This document shows positions 25,180-33,783 of a stretch of DNA of 64,000 nt, one piece after another. The notes under the pieces were generated by a model that saw only the letters and a program-made list of their open reading frames with translations, did no database searches and was not told the DNA's origin. The DNA comes from Bailinhaonella thermotolerans (GTDB lineage Bacteria > Actinomycetota > Actinomycetes > Streptosporangiales > Streptosporangiaceae): positions 62,001-126,000 of the forward strand of contig NZ_QZEY01000005.1 of the NCBI RefSeq assembly GCF_003594875.1, written 5' to 3'. A program made the translations under genes and the position numbers. How positions within the stretch are numbered: position 1 is the first letter of the stretch; each line of letters opens with the position of its first letter.

Positions 25180-26847
25180 ATGACGGGTTCCTCTTTCCTC
25201 GATCCTCCCTTCCTGCTGGAGCTCGGGCCGAACCAGTTCCCGAGACAGATCGAACGCTTGCTCTGGCACCTCGGCTTCACGGATGTCGCGAACATCGACG
25301 GTTCCGGCGACGAGGGCGGCGATCTTCTCGGCAGGCGCGGCACCGAGGACTGGGTGCTCCAGTGCAAGTGGAAGAAGAACGGCGCGGTCGGCGCGGCCGC
25401 CGTCGATGAAGTGGCGCGTGCCCGTGACGCCTACCGCGCGGCCAAAGCTGCGGTCGTCACCAACACGCGGATCAGCGCCGACGCCATCCGCCGGATCGAT
25501 CAGCTCGCTCTGCTCGCTCCACGGATCAACCTCTGGCCAGGACTGACCCTGCAACAGGCCTTCGGCAAAGCCCCTGACCGTTTCACTGAGATCCGCCTGC
25601 GCCCGTACCAGGCCGAGGCATGCCAGGCGCTGAACCGCTCACTCGACGAGACTGGTCGCGCTCTGCTCATCCTCGCCACCGGGATGGGGAAGACGGTGGT
25701 CAGCGGTGAAGTCATCAACGAGCATCTCCAGCAGTTCCCCTGTGACCAGATCCTCGTCGTCGCGCACACCAAGGACCTGGTGGACCAGTTGGAGCGAGCG
25801 CTCTGGCGACACCTGCCCAAGAGCGTGAAGACCCGGCTACTTACCGGCGAGGAGCGCCCGGACGACCTCTCTGGGGTCACCTGCGCGACGCTCGCCAGCG
25901 CGCTCTACGCCGTACGGCGCGGCTACCGACCTGGCCTGATCGTCGTGGACGAATGTCATCATGTCGGGGAGAACGGCCAATACAGCCAACTACTCGACAC
26001 TCTCGCCGACTCCCGCCAGCTCGGCGTCACCGCGACACCTTGGCGCGGCGACGAATACGACATCACGCACCGCTTCGGCGAAGCGTCATTCACCCTTGGC
26101 ATTGAGGAAGGCATGCGCCAGGGCTACCTGGCTCAAGTGGATTACCGGCTCTTCGTCGACAATATCGACTGGGACGCGGTCCACGACGCCAGCAGGAACT
26201 CGTACAGCATCGGTGATCTCAACGCCAGGCTCTTTCTACCGCAGCGTGATGAGGCGATCCGCGACGAGCTGGCGTCCGTTTGGGGAAGCGTCCCACGCCC
26301 TCGCGCGCTCGTCTTCTGCCGCACCATCGAACACGCCGAGCGACTAGCTGATCTCCTGCGCCGCAACGCCCCGTGGCCAAAGGTCCTGGCCATTCATGCT
26401 GGGCTGCCTAAGCGCGAACGCCAGACCCGCCTGCTGGCCTTCCGGTCCGGCCAGGTTCCCATCCTCACCTCAGTCGACGTCCTCAACGAAGGCGTCGACG
26501 TACCAGATGTCAACATCCTCTGTTTCGCCCGAGTGACACACAGCCGGCGCATCTTCGTCCAGCAGTTAGGACGAGGACTGCGCCTACGAGAGGGCAAAGA
26601 ACGCGTCGCCGTCCTCGACTTCGTCAGCGACCTGCGCCGCATCGCTGCCGCCCTCCACCTCCGTCGCGAGCTCGAAGCCGACGACATCGAGGTAATCGCC
26701 GACCTCGGTCGCTCCTCCATCAAGTTCTCCGATCAGCGAGTCGACTCCCTCATGAACGAATGGATCAAGGACGCCGCGTCCTTGGAGACCGCATACGATG
26801 ACGCTCGTCTCCAATTTCCCGATCCGTTCGTCCTCCCTGGTTGGTAA
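25180..26847 (+). CDS. Mrr-type nuclease fused to an SF2 helicase
   Basis: 555 residues. Residues ~15-110 are a restriction-endonuclease fold of the Mrr group: GDEGGDLLGRRG with D48, then VLQCKWKK giving Q61-x-K63. Residues ~135-510 are an SF2 helicase/translocase: RPYQAEACQAL, Walker A A166-TGMGKT, DECH box 257-260, TATPWRG, and the second RecA domain with SVDVLNEGVDVPD and QQLGRGLRLREGK. It should cut DNA and move along it using ATP. Being in one operon with the GHKL ATPase, it is probably the effector of that module. Both nuclease and ATPase residues appear complete. Confidence 0.88.
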   Translation: MTGSSFLDPPFLLELGPNQFPRQIERLLWHLGFTDVANIDGSGDEGGDLLGRRGTEDWVLQCKWKKNGAVGAAAVDEVARARDAYRAAKAAVVTNTRISADAIRRIDQLALLAPRINLWPGLTLQQAFGKAPDRFTEIRLRPYQAEACQALNRSLDETGRALLILATGMGKTVVSGEVINEHLQQFPCDQILVVAHTKDLVDQLERALWRHLPKSVKTRLLTGEERPDDLSGVTCATLASALYAVRRGYRPGLIVVDECHHVGENGQYSQLLDTLADSRQLGVTATPWRGDEYDITHRFGEASFTLGIEEGMRQGYLAQVDYRLFVDNIDWDAVHDASRNSYSIGDLNARLFLPQRDEAIRDELASVWGSVPRPRALVFCRTIEHAERLADLLRRNAPWPKVLAIHAGLPKRERQTRLLAFRSGQVPILTSVDVLNEGVDVPDVNILCFARVTHSRRIFVQQLGRGLRLREGKERVAVLDFVSDLRRIAAALHLRRELEADDIEVIADLGRSSIKFSDQRVDSLMNEWIKDAASLETAYDDARLQFPDPFVLPGW

Positions 26848-26849
26848 CC

Positions 26850-27440
26850 GTGTCCGAGATTCCCGAAGCGATCCGCGAGCAAGTCATCACCGAGCTCTAC
26901 CGCCAGGCGGACGAGCTGAACTGGGAGCTGCTCAGCGCGGGTGAGAAGAAGCGCCAATACCAGAAGTGGATCGAAGACCCCAGGGTTGGCGGCGTGCTCC
27001 GGGCTTTCTACGACGATCATCGGATGGGCACGTGGATCAAGGACACACCGATGAAGGAGTACGCCCGGGCGCAGGAGGGCTTCGGTAGCACCGCCAAGTA
27101 CGCCCGCAGCCGCTTCCCTGGACCCGATGTCTTGATCCGGCAGGCGCTCGGGCCCGAGTGGATCGTTGTCTCCAACAGCGTGGACGACAAGCCCATGCAC
27201 TGTCTGGCGGCAAACGGAGACACGTCACGCTACGTTTGCTGGGGCCGTCCCAACACCTTCCGAGACCTCATCTGGGCTGCCCTCAATAAAGCGGTCACCA
27301 TGCCTGAAAGACCGCTCGTCATCGTCACCGAGCAGGACGGCATCACCGTGTCAGCAGCCGAGAAAGCGGTCCAGGCAGCGCTCGCGGCCCACTGTGGCCT
27401 GGACCTCACCCACGTCCACCGCCGCCTCCAGCGAATCTGA
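26850..27440 (+). CDS. Third protein of the GHKL-helicase operon, function unknown
   Basis: 196 residues from GTG 26850, two bases after the helicase stop, so it is part of the same operon. It reads as a soluble, globular protein: an N-terminal helical part (IPEAIREQVITELYRQADEL, KRQYQKWIEDPRVGG) and a C-terminal alpha/beta part (EWIVVSNSVDDKPMHCLAAN, RYVCWGRPNTFRDLIWAALN). No nuclease or known motif is evident to me. Its constant place behind the helicase suggests a specificity, scaffold or control role in the defence module. Confidence 0.7.
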   Translation: MSEIPEAIREQVITELYRQADELNWELLSAGEKKRQYQKWIEDPRVGGVLRAFYDDHRMGTWIKDTPMKEYARAQEGFGSTAKYARSRFPGPDVLIRQALGPEWIVVSNSVDDKPMHCLAANGDTSRYVCWGRPNTFRDLIWAALNKAVTMPERPLVIVTEQDGITVSAAEKAVQAALAAHCGLDLTHVHRRLQRI

Positions 27441-27589
27441 GACCGAAGTCACCTACCCGCCCGAGTCCTCAGAAGCCAAGTGTGGCGAGCTAGCGGGCAA
27501 GCGAAGATCCAGGAGAGTCGAGCTTCCACTCCAGGAGGAACGCTTACGCCCGCGCCACCCGCTGCCCAGCTGAAATCGGCGAGCTCGAA

Positions 27590-27770
27590 ATGCTATTCGA
27601 GCTCGCTCCCAAGGCCAGCAGTTCCACGAGAATGACCGCGAGCAGTACCGGTGACCAGCTGGATGGGCATCGAGACGATGGAGGAGCCGTCCACGGCGAG
27701 CGGGATGAGCACCACGGCCTGGTTGTCTTCGCCGCGATGGAGGCAGAGCTCGCGCATGCGGCGGAATTCC
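27590..27770 (-). pseudogene. DUF2637-like membrane protein relic of an integrative element
   Basis: Minus-strand frames read RRMRELCLHRGEDNQAVVLI followed by PLAVDGSSIVSM, then, one frame over, SPVLLAVILVELLALGASSN. The phrase PLAVDG followed by a hydrophobic helix resembles DUF2637/SpdB-like proteins that stand just upstream of FtsK-type tra genes in actinomycete integrative elements. No start and no continuous frame remain. It has the same orientation as the FtsK relic on the other side of the defence island. Confidence 0.4.
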
Positions 27771-27888
27771 GGGTGCTGTCCTCGCGGACTTTCCTGGTTG
27801 TTTGGCTCTGCTTGCTGGGTGTCCTTGCGTGCCCCGGCTCGGGCGTGAGCCGGAGCACGTTCGGGTGAGGTCCTGGGTGGAGCAGGCT

Positions 27889-30006
27889 TCAGGTTGTCTT
27901 GAAGGGATTCGCGGGGGTGTGGTCAGGGGTGGGTGGGAGGGTTGTCGGGGGGCAGTGGGGGTTCAGGCGGACGCGGGCCAGGTTGCGGCCTATGAGGGTC
28001 CAGGCGGTCCAGGTGCCGGGTTCGAAGTGGAGTTGGGGGTTGGTGTACCAGTCGTCGCCGAGGCCGGTCGCCAGGGGTTTGGCCTCGGTGTTCAGTTCGT
28101 AGGCGTTGCCGCCGCCGAAGAACGTGGCGGCGAAGACCTTTCCTCGGTGGACGGTCAGCTCGCCGTAGCCGGAGAGCCTGCCCTGGTGGCGTACCGTCCT
28201 GGTGGCCAGGTCGAGGGCGATCCAGGTTCCGGACTCCCGCTTGTAGACGCCGTAGAGCAGGCCCCCGTGGACCTTGACGTCCTGGAAGGTGCGGTGGCCC
28301 GGCAGCGGGTCCGTCTGCCAGAGGACCTTGCGGGTCGCCAGGTCGAACGCCGCGACGGAGGCCGAGGTCTTCGTCGGCGGGGTGCCTCCCCCGCCCAGCA
28401 CGTCGCCGCCGAGGTAGACGACGCCGCGCGCGGAGTCCAGGGACAGGCTCATCAGGCTCTGGCCGGGGATCACTCCGACGTGGACCTCCTTCTCACCCGT
28501 GTCGGGGTCCACGATCGCCAGGGCGCCCTCCAGCTTCGCGCCGAGCGGGGCCGTGGCGACCAGGAGCCTGTCCGTCCGCTCGTCGTACTCGATGTCCCAC
28601 GGGCGCTGCTGGCCGTGGCCGAGGAAGCCAAGGTCGCGCACCTCGTCGGTCTTCATGTCGATCGACACGATCTGGCCGCTGGGGTAGATGGCGGCGTAGA
28701 TCTTGTTGCCCCGCCGGACCATGTCCTTGGGCTCGCCGGGCACGCGGAAGCGGCGCTTCTCCCCGGTCCGCAGGTCGCGCACGTCCATCGAGAAGTGGCC
28801 GCCGATGTAGACCGCGCGGTTGGGGACGAGCAGCATGCTCTGCGGCCGCTCGGGGCCGGGCGGCAGGCCGGCCTCGATCAGGTCGGCGAACTCCGACTTC
28901 CCGGTCCGCGGGTTCAGCCACCACATGCCGCCGCTGCCGGAGAAGCCGACGAGCGTGTCCGGGCCGGTGAGCACCATCCGGCGGGTCTCGTCGCCCGCTG
29001 ACGGCGGGTCCGCGACCTTGGTCAGGGCGGCGTCGCCGGTGCGGTAGCGGTACACGGTCCCGTCGGGGCGGGAGGTGGCGTAGACGGTGCCGTCGGCGGT
29101 GGAGGTGAGGGCGTCGAAGCTGCCCGAGGGCGCCTCGATCCGCCGCGGGTCCGTGCCGTCCTTCTTGACGTCGATGAGCTGCGTCCCGCTCACGGCCAGC
29201 ACGCGGTCGCCGTGGAGCTCGACCACGCCGACGCCCGTCGGCCCCTGGGCGAGCTCGCGCTTGGCCCCGGTGGCCCGGTCGATGGCGATCAGCCTGCCCT
29301 TGTCGAGCAGGCCGGCGTACACGGTGGTCGCGTCGGCGGCGACGGCGCGGACGTACCGCTCGCCGGGCACGAGGACGCCGAAGTTCCGCACCGCGCCGGT
29401 CGCGGGGACGTACTCCCAGACCCGGCCGTCGGGGTAGGTGCCGGCGTAGACGGTGCCGTCGGGCGCGGCGGCCAGGCTCCAGACGAACCCGCCGTACCGG
29501 CCGAAGGAGCGCAGGTGCTCGACCTGGCCGGTCGCGGGGTCGAAGCGGTACAGGTCGGGCGAGGGGTACGTCCCGACGTAGATCTTGCCGCCCGCGACGG
29601 TCGTCGCCCAGCCACCCTCGGGCTCGCCGGCCGCGGGGCCGTCGGGCAGCCGCACGTGCCGTACGACCTTGCGCGTGGCCAGGTCGATCTCGGCGAGCAG
29701 CGGGGGCTTGAGACCGCGGGTGACGACGTAGGCGCGGCCCTCGTGGACGGTCGCGCCGACGATCGCGCCGGTCACCGAGGCGGGGCCGAAGGTCTCGTAG
29801 CCGGGCCCCGAGCAGTCCGCCCGAGCCGGTACGGCCAAAGCCGATGCCGCAGCCGATCCGGGCGCCGACGCGGGTGCCGATCCGGAAGCCGATCCGGGCG
29901 CCAGAGCGGAGGGCGGGGCGGGGCCGGCCGCCGCGGAGGCCGGGGGCGTGAGGAGCGCCGGGACCAGCCCGGCCATGATTGCGAGAACTGCCAGGCGCGG
30001 ACGCAC
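27889..30006 (-). CDS. Secreted PQQ-like beta-propeller protein
   Basis: 705 residues from GTG 30006 (CCAGGAGGTACGGC upstream). A signal peptide (residues 1-26, LAVLAIMAGLVPALLTPPAS) leads to an Ala/Pro/Ser-rich tether (27-60). The rest consists of many repeated blades with patterns such as YRFDPATGQVEHL, VWEYVPATGAVRNFG and AFDLATRKVLWQTDP, as in WD/PQQ-type propellers. I see no haem or catalytic motif. It probably binds an extracellular carbohydrate or serves as a secreted lyase-like factor feeding the uptake cluster. A TTACGGTC-type palindrome lies 26-43 bases upstream of the start, so it belongs to the proposed regulon. Confidence 0.75.
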   Translation of the reverse strand: MRPRLAVLAIMAGLVPALLTPPASAAAGPAPPSALAPGSASGSAPASAPGSAAASALAVPARADCSGPGYETFGPASVTGAIVGATVHEGRAYVVTRGLKPPLLAEIDLATRKVVRHVRLPDGPAAGEPEGGWATTVAGGKIYVGTYPSPDLYRFDPATGQVEHLRSFGRYGGFVWSLAAAPDGTVYAGTYPDGRVWEYVPATGAVRNFGVLVPGERYVRAVAADATTVYAGLLDKGRLIAIDRATGAKRELAQGPTGVGVVELHGDRVLAVSGTQLIDVKKDGTDPRRIEAPSGSFDALTSTADGTVYATSRPDGTVYRYRTGDAALTKVADPPSAGDETRRMVLTGPDTLVGFSGSGGMWWLNPRTGKSEFADLIEAGLPPGPERPQSMLLVPNRAVYIGGHFSMDVRDLRTGEKRRFRVPGEPKDMVRRGNKIYAAIYPSGQIVSIDMKTDEVRDLGFLGHGQQRPWDIEYDERTDRLLVATAPLGAKLEGALAIVDPDTGEKEVHVGVIPGQSLMSLSLDSARGVVYLGGDVLGGGGTPPTKTSASVAAFDLATRKVLWQTDPLPGHRTFQDVKVHGGLLYGVYKRESGTWIALDLATRTVRHQGRLSGYGELTVHRGKVFAATFFGGGNAYELNTEAKPLATGLGDDWYTNPQLHFEPGTWTAWTLIGRNLARVRLNPHCPPTTLPPTPDHTPANPFKTT

Positions 30007-30031
30007 GCCGTACCTCCTGGGGGCTGGCCAA

Positions 30032-30049
30032 TTTTGGCTCAGACCGTAA
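30032..30049. promoter_or_regulatory. Operator-like palindrome 1 of the catabolic cluster
   Basis: TTTTGGCTCAGACCGTAA, matching the cluster consensus TTACGGTC-NN-GACCGTAA in the right half and partly in the left. It lies in the divergent region between the propeller gene (minus) and the amidohydrolase operon (plus). Confidence 0.5.
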
Positions 30050-30105
30050 GTACTCGATCAGGGGAAGTCAATGGAAACCAGGCTTGAACATGACTCAGAC
30101 CAGGA

Positions 30106-30123
30106 TTATGGTCAGGACCGCTA
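30106..30123. promoter_or_regulatory. Operator-like palindrome 2 of the catabolic cluster
   Basis: TTATGGTCAGGACCGCTA, with GGTC and GACC arms around the two-base centre. It ends 26 bases before GTG 30149 and so probably overlaps the promoter of the amidohydrolase operon. Confidence 0.5.
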
Positions 30124-30148
30124 TTCATCATCAGAAGGGAGGAGCGCC

Positions 30149-30895
30149 GTGTCCGCGTTCGACGCCGGGGCCCTGACCGGGGATCTCACGGTGACCCTGG
30201 ACGCCGACGTGCTCGTCGGGGCCTACCCCGACCGCGACGGGCCGCCCGGCACGCCCGAGTCGGTGCTCGGCGTCCTGGGCGCGCACCGCGTCCGGGCCGG
30301 GGCGGTGGCGAGCCTGCGCGCGGCGCTCTTCGACATGGTCTCCGGCAACGACGAGGTGCTCGCGCTCTCCCGCGCCTCGGACGCCGTCGTGCCGATCGGG
30401 GCGGTCGACCTGCGCGACCCCCTCGGGTCCGCCGCCGAGTTGGAACGGCTGGCCGCCGCGGGGGTGCGCGGGGTGCGGCTGTTCCCCGACGAGCAGGGCG
30501 CCGAGGCGGACTTCCCCTCGGTGCGCCACGTGGCCCGGCGGGCCGCCGCGCTCGGGCTGACCGTGCTGACCGGGGGCGACGTGCGCCGGTTCTGGCGGCC
30601 GTTCACCGGCCTGGGCGGGTCCGTGGTCTTCCTGGACACGCACTTCTACCACCTCGGCGACTTCCTGGTGGCGGCCGCCGACGAGCCGGGGTTCCACACC
30701 TCGACGCGGCTGCTCAACTCCCCGGACGCGGTGGAGACCGCCGCCGCGCGCATCGGGGCCGAGCGCCTGCTGTTCGGCTCGCGCACCCCGCACGCCGAGA
30801 CCGTCGTGCCGCTGCTGCGGCTGGCCACGAGCGGGCTGGAACCCGCCGAGATCGAGGCCGTGGCCGGGGGTAACGCGAGGAGGCTGCTGACGTGA
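30149..30895 (+). CDS. Amidohydrolase-like TIM-barrel protein
   Basis: 248 residues; GTG 30149 has GGGAGGAG upstream, better than earlier in-frame starts that run through the operator. The fold reads as a metal-dependent hydrolase barrel: LTVTLDADVLVGAYPDRDG, IGAVDLRDPLG, VRGVRLFPDEQG, ERLLFGSRTPHAETV and AGGNARRLL (the usual C-terminal N-A-x-R-L-L signature). The first HxH pair of classic amidohydrolases is missing, so it may be an inactive or divergent partner of the next gene. Overlaps that gene by GTGA. Confidence 0.7.
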   Translation: MSAFDAGALTGDLTVTLDADVLVGAYPDRDGPPGTPESVLGVLGAHRVRAGAVASLRAALFDMVSGNDEVLALSRASDAVVPIGAVDLRDPLGSAAELERLAAAGVRGVRLFPDEQGAEADFPSVRHVARRAAALGLTVLTGGDVRRFWRPFTGLGGSVVFLDTHFYHLGDFLVAAADEPGFHTSTRLLNSPDAVETAAARIGAERLLFGSRTPHAETVVPLLRLATSGLEPAEIEAVAGGNARRLLT

Positions 30896-31623
30896 TCATC
30901 GATGTGCACGCCCACTGGGGCCCGTGGTTCTTCACGATGGACGTGGCCCGCGCGAACCTCGCCACGATGGACCGCTACGGCATCGACCTGGCGATCGTGT
31001 CGGCGACCGAGGCGGTGATCTACGACGCCCCGGCGGGGAACCGGGCGCTCGCCGCCGCGCTGGAGGGGCAGGACCGGCTCTACGGCTACGTCACGGTCAA
31101 CCCGCGCCGGCTGGAGGAGGCCGAACGCGACCTGCGGGAATACCTCCCCACCGGCCGCTTCGTCGGCGTCAAGATCCATACGGACTACACGGGCTCGCCG
31201 GTGACCTCCCCCCAGATGCGCGAGGCGCTCGAACTCGTCGCGTCCTTCGGCCGCCCCGCGCTCGTGCACACCTGGGGCCGCACCGTGCTGGACCTCGCCG
31301 AGACCTGCCTCGCCGTACCCGGGCTGCGCGCGATCGCCGGGCACATGGGCGCGGACGGCCACCGGCACGCCATCGAGGCCGCCCGCGCCTGCGACCGCCT
31401 CTACCTCGAACCCTGCTGGTCGCACGCCCCTGCGGGCCGGTTCGCCGAGGTCGCGGCGGCGGTGGACGACCGGCGGCTGCTCTTCGGCACCGACGCCACC
31501 CTCATCGACCCGGCGTCGGCGTTCGGCGCGGTGGCCGCGGCCGGGCTCACCGGTGAGACGGCCGAGCGGGTCGCCTGGCGCAACGCCGCCGAGCTCTTCG
31601 ACCTGGACCTCACCACGACCTAG
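30892..31623 (+). CDS. Amidohydrolase (amidohydrolase_2-type)
   Basis: 243 residues; GTG 30892 overlaps the preceding stop (GTGA). Metal-site motifs are present: IIDVHAHWGP at the N-terminus (HxH), GRPALVHTWGRTV, AIAGHMGADGHRH and LLFGTDATLIDP (the final Asp). This set marks the decarboxylase/hydrolase branch of the amidohydrolase superfamily, which acts on lactones, aromatic acids or uronate-like compounds. Translational coupling to a sister protein lacking HxH suggests a heterodimer. A Tat-exported propeller gene follows 9 bases later. Confidence 0.85.
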   Translation: MIIDVHAHWGPWFFTMDVARANLATMDRYGIDLAIVSATEAVIYDAPAGNRALAAALEGQDRLYGYVTVNPRRLEEAERDLREYLPTGRFVGVKIHTDYTGSPVTSPQMREALELVASFGRPALVHTWGRTVLDLAETCLAVPGLRAIAGHMGADGHRHAIEAARACDRLYLEPCWSHAPAGRFAEVAAAVDDRRLLFGTDATLIDPASAFGAVAAAGLTGETAERVAWRNAAELFDLDLTTT

Positions 31624-31632
31624 AGGAGCCCC

Positions 31633-33587
31633 ATGATCCCCCGCCGCCGATTCCTCCAGGCCGCCGCCGTCACCGGCGCCGCCGCGTCCCTGCCCGCCGT
31701 CGCGTCCCCGCCCGCGGCCGCCTCCTCGTCCGGCGCCGCCGCGCGAGCGGCGTACGGCCCGGCGGCGGGCACGATCACCGACCTCGGGCCGGCCAGCGTG
31801 GCCAGCCCGCTCGGCAACGGCGAGTTCGTCGGCGACGTGCTCTACGCCGGTTCCCGGGGGCTGTCGCCCAACGTGGTCGGCGCGTACGACCTCGGGAAGG
31901 ACGCCGTCACCGCGCACCACGACATCCCACCGGCGTGGGGATCTGGGCGATGTGCGTGGTGGGCACCGACGTCTACGCGGGCACCCACTCCCGGTCCGAC
32001 CTCTACCGGATCGACACGGTGGCGGGGACCGTGACGAGGGTCGCGCAGTACCCCGACCACTTCATCTGGACCATGGCCGCCTCCCCCGACGGCAAGGTCT
32101 ACCTCGGCTGCTCCGAGCCGGGCCGGGTCTGGGAGTACGACCCGGCCACCGGGCGCAGCCGCGACCTGGGGCAGCCCGCGCCCGGCGAGGCGTACGTCCG
32201 CGCCATCCAGGCCGACGACGCGTACGTCTACTGCGGCGTCGGCGCCAACGCCCACCTCGTCGCGATCGACCGGCGGACGGGCGAGAAGAAGGACCTGCTC
32301 CCCGCCGCGGTGGACCGCGACTGGGTGGCGAGCATGTCGGTCTCCGGCACGCACATCGCGGCGGGGCTGAACCCCCTCGCCGAGCTGATCGTGATGCCCA
32401 AGGCCGACCCCTCGGCGTACCGGATCGTCAAGGCCACGGCGCCCGGCGAGAAGTACATCGTCTCGGTCCTGATCCACGACGGCTCGGTCTACTTCGCCGG
32501 GCGGCCCTCGGGCACCTTCTACCGCTACCGGCTCGACAGCGGGGAACTGGAGGCGGTCGGCGTGCCGTACTTCGAGGCGGCGACCCACCGGCTGCTCGCG
32601 CACGGCGGGAAGGTCTACGGGATCCAGGACAACGCGGTCTTCGTCTACGACCCCGCGACCGGAGCGCTGGAGTACCGGAACATGGTGCAGCGCGGGTTCC
32701 GGGCCGCGCCGGAGGAGCCCATGTCGGTCCACTCCGACGGCGCACGCGTCTACGTCGGCGGCAAGAGCGGCGCCGACCTGCACGACCTGGCCTCGGGCGA
32801 CGTGACCAGGCTGGCGATCGCCGGCGAGCCGAAGACGCTGCTCACCGTCGAGGGCACCACCTACATCGGGGTCTACACGCAGGCCGCGCTCTACTCGCAC
32901 CGGGGCGGCGACAAGGAGGCCGAGCTGCTCCTGCGCGCGGGCAACCAGCAGGACCGGCCCCGCGACCTGGCGTACGACTCCCGGACCGGTCTCGTGATCA
33001 TGCCGTCGCAGCCGGAGCCCGGCCACATGAACGGGGCGCTCACGCTCTACTCCCGCCGCACGGGGACGCACCAGACCCTCCGGCCCGTCGTGGAGCGCCA
33101 GACGGTCTACAGCGTCGCGGCCCGGAACGGCACGGCGTACCTCGGCACGCTCATCCAGGAGGGGCTGGGGCTGCCGCCGGTCACGGCCACGGCCCGGCTG
33201 GCCGCGTTCGACCTGCGGGCGCGCAGGAAGCTGTGGGAGCTGGAGCCGGTGCCCGGGGCGCGCTACATCTCCGGCCTGGCCACCACGCCGCACGCCGTCT
33301 ACGGGATCGCCAACACCGGCATCCTGTTCGAGTACGACCTCAGGTCCCGCGAGGTCACGCGGACGCTCAAGGTGAGCGCCCGCGGCGGCGATCTGATCAT
33401 CCGGGGCCGGCGGGCGTACACGAGCGACCTGGACGCGGTGTACCGGATCGACCTGCGCCGGTTCACCGCGGAGAAGATCGCCGAGGGGCTGGCGGGAGAG
33501 TGGTTCGGCGGCGAGCCCAAGCTCGCGATCGATGCCGACGCCCTCTACACGATCCGGCGGCGCAACCTGGTCAGGATCGCGATCTGA
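31633..33587 (+). pseudogene. Tat-exported beta-propeller protein with a one-base frameshift
   Basis: ATG 31633 follows GAGGAGCCCC. A twin-arginine signal (IPRRRFLQAAAVTGAAAS) opens the gene. The first frame ends its sensible text at HHDIP near 31928; the rest (GVGIWAMCVVGTDVYAGTHS... to the stop at 33587) lies in another frame and continues as six to eight propeller blades (YRIDTVAGTVTRVAQ, VWEYDPATGRSRDLG, FEYDLRSREVTRTL). Adding one C to the run at 31926-31928 joins the frames as DIPTGVGIWAM. The whole product would be about 651 residues and resembles the propeller at 27889-30006. It is either a real recent mutation or a sequence error in a C-run. Confidence 0.8.
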
Positions 33588-33682
33588 CCCGGGCCCGGGC
33601 GGCGCGACGGGGCACAGCCACCCCCGCGGCGCCGCCCGGCGTCCGCCGCCCGGGCGAGACGCGGACGGCGGACGCGGAACCC

Positions 33683-33772
33683 GATGGCGCGAGGGCCGAT
33701 GACGCGAGGCCCGGCGGCATGAGGCCCGGCGGCATGAGGGCCGTCGGCATGAGGGCCGTCGGCATGAGGGCC
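33683..33772. repeat. Six 15-bp tandem units between convergent genes
   Basis: Units of the form GGCGGCATGAGGGCC run with exact 15-bp phase from 33683 to 33772, the last four being nearly identical. They fill most of the gap between the propeller gene and the aldolase gene, which converge here. No stem strong enough to call a terminator. Confidence 0.8.
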
Positions 33773-33783
33773 GGCGGCGTGGG

